Positions 63,236 to 64,000 of a stretch of DNA of 64,000 nucleotides are shown here, piece after piece (position 1 is the first letter of the stretch; every line of letters begins with the position of its first letter). This DNA comes from Hyphomicrobiales bacterium (GTDB lineage: Bacteria > Pseudomonadota > Alphaproteobacteria > Rhizobiales > Rhizobiaceae). Under the pieces are notes generated by a model. The model saw only the letters and a list, made by a program, of their open reading frames with translations. It did not search any database and was not told the origin of the DNA. A program made the translations under genes and the position numbers. The stretch covers positions 1 to 64,000 of the forward strand of contig PAPH01000049.1 of NCBI GenBank assembly GCA_002709005.1. The letters run 5' to 3'.

Positions 63236-64000
63236 ATGGGTTGGATCATGCGTCGGAATGTATCGGAAGTCACCAAATCGACGACGTTGAAGCTGTTGGG
63301 CGTCCTGCTGCTGGCGGGCACAGCCGCAGGCTGCAGCTCCGATGCCAGTCGCTTCATGTATCGCGGCACGGATGGCATCACCACCGCATCGGTGCCCGGG
63401 CCGTCTTCGAACGGCCTGCAGCCTCTCGGCGCCGTGCCCAATCCGGGCGGCGCGCAGTCCGGGACGGCGCCCTCGAATGTTTCCCAGGCTTATCCCGGCG
63501 ACAGCCGCCAGCCTTACGACCAGACCTATACCGGTTCGGTCGGCTCATCGGCCCGCGCGGCGACTTCGTCCGACATCGTGTCGCGTCAGCCGCTGACCAG
63601 CGCCAACCAGTCCGCCTCGCGTATTCCCGCCGGACCGGCGACGGCTCCGGTCACCGACTCGCAGCCGTTCCCGACGAAGACCGCAAGCGTTCAGGGCAAT
63701 GCCTCGGTGGCGTCCGATATGCCGACCGATCCGATCACCACCGGAACCACGCCGGCGCGCTCGGGCAATGGCTGGAACGGCAATGGCGGCACCCGCGTCA
63801 CCCTCAATCAGGGGGAGACGCTTTACAATCTTTCGCGGCGCTACGGCGTGCCGGTCAAGGATATCATGGCCGCCAACGGCATAACCGATGCCAACCGCAT
63901 CAATGCTGGCCAGCAGATCTTGATCCCGGTCTACGGCTACAGCGCCTCTGCTCCGGTTTCCGCTCCCGATGCCGATCCGAATGTGCGCGACGCAAGCGCC
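63236..64000 (+). CDS. LysM-domain lipoprotein, NlpD/DipM-like (3' truncated)
   Basis: A lipoprotein of at least 255 residues; the gene runs off the window. ATG 63236 is the first start, with ATG 63248 as an alternative. The signal peptide (LKLLGVLLLAGTAAGC) ends in a lipobox, giving a lipidated cysteine near residue 33. A disordered Ser/Pro/Gly linker follows, then a LysM domain near residues 192-235 (GETLYNLSRRYGVPVKDIMA and INAGQQILIP) that binds peptidoglycan. The expected C-terminal M23 domain would lie beyond the window; I have not seen it. The surE-pcm-NlpD order supports a cell-division activator role. Confidence 0.85.
   Translation, partial: MGWIMRRNVSEVTKSTTLKLLGVLLLAGTAAGCSSDASRFMYRGTDGITTASVPGPSSNGLQPLGAVPNPGGAQSGTAPSNVSQAYPGDSRQPYDQTYTGSVGSSARAATSSDIVSRQPLTSANQSASRIPAGPATAPVTDSQPFPTKTASVQGNASVASDMPTDPITTGTTPARSGNGWNGNGGTRVTLNQGETLYNLSRRYGVPVKDIMAANGITDANRINAGQQILIPVYGYSASAPVSAPDADPNVRDASA

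Noticed and set aside
1-64000. CRISPR arrays, transposases, prophage or defence islands
   Set aside because: No regularly spaced repeats, no transposase or integrase motifs, and no known defence gene set were seen on reading the window.

Overview
The window looks like the chromosomal core of an alphaproteobacterium of the order Hyphomicrobiales (Rhizobiales), most likely a member of or close to Rhizobiaceae (Rhizobium, Hoeflea or Martelella type). The evidence is high GC, an ExoR homologue, a PopZ homologue, alphaproteobacterial NDUFA12 and DUF2155 genes, and gene orders typical of rhizobia: gatB / NDUFA12 / DUF2155 / aat / accCB / DsbA / M48 / rne / amidase / PBP1a / prfB, then PIMT-like / tolC / popZ / valS, then argS / SPOR / nagZ / scpAB / tatABC / serS / surE / pcm / LysM lipoprotein. 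No rRNA operon, insertion sequence, integrase, prophage or CRISPR array is visible.

Layout. 1-4300: the end of an unknown gene, a DUF6455 protein, gatB, two GNAT acetyltransferases, NDUFA12 (complex I assembly) and DUF2155. 4380-12730: an OmpA-like envelope protein with a very long Pro/Ala/Glu linker, the aat-accC-accB operon, a DsbA-family oxidoreductase, an M48 protease and a class I/II aminotransferase. 12800-21840: rne with a long leader, an N-acetylmuramoyl-L-alanine amidase, PBP1a and prfB with its programmed +1 frameshift. 22060-29400: a more accessory block with DUF1344, two DJ-1/PfpI proteins, an SLC13 permease, a cupin gene divergent from a LysR regulator, and an MFS transporter. 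29400-33050: NAD kinase, a PilZ protein, small exported proteins, tRNA-Asn and tRNA-Cys. 33050-41060: PIMT-like protein, tolC, popZ, valS and a FadL porin. 41060-46630: exoR followed by a three-gene glycosyltransferase operon. 46630-64000: xthA, erpA, dgt, argS, a giant SPOR protein, nagZ, scpAB, an orphan ABC ATPase, the tat operon, serS, surE, pcm and the start of a LysM lipoprotein gene.

Themes. Much of the window serves the cell envelope and division: PBP1a, amidase, nagZ, SPOR and LysM proteins, PopZ, ScpAB, TolC and OmpA. ExoR beside a polysaccharide glycosyltransferase operon suggests a surface-polysaccharide locus. A 21-bp element (17 of 21 identical) is shared by the upstream regions of the FadL gene and exoR, and a similar dyad lies before both PBP1a and the LysM lipoprotein.

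The most notable anomalies are: an in-frame amber codon that splits tatB after its membrane and amphipathic helices; the prfB frameshift site; a two-domain GT32 + GT62/Anp1-like glycosyltransferase; a GNAT gene that appears to start at CTG; and two hairpins between tatA and tatB. I did not find a clearly new multi-gene defence or mobile system. Coordinates of starts are my own choices from ribosome binding sites and family lengths, and no homology search was run.
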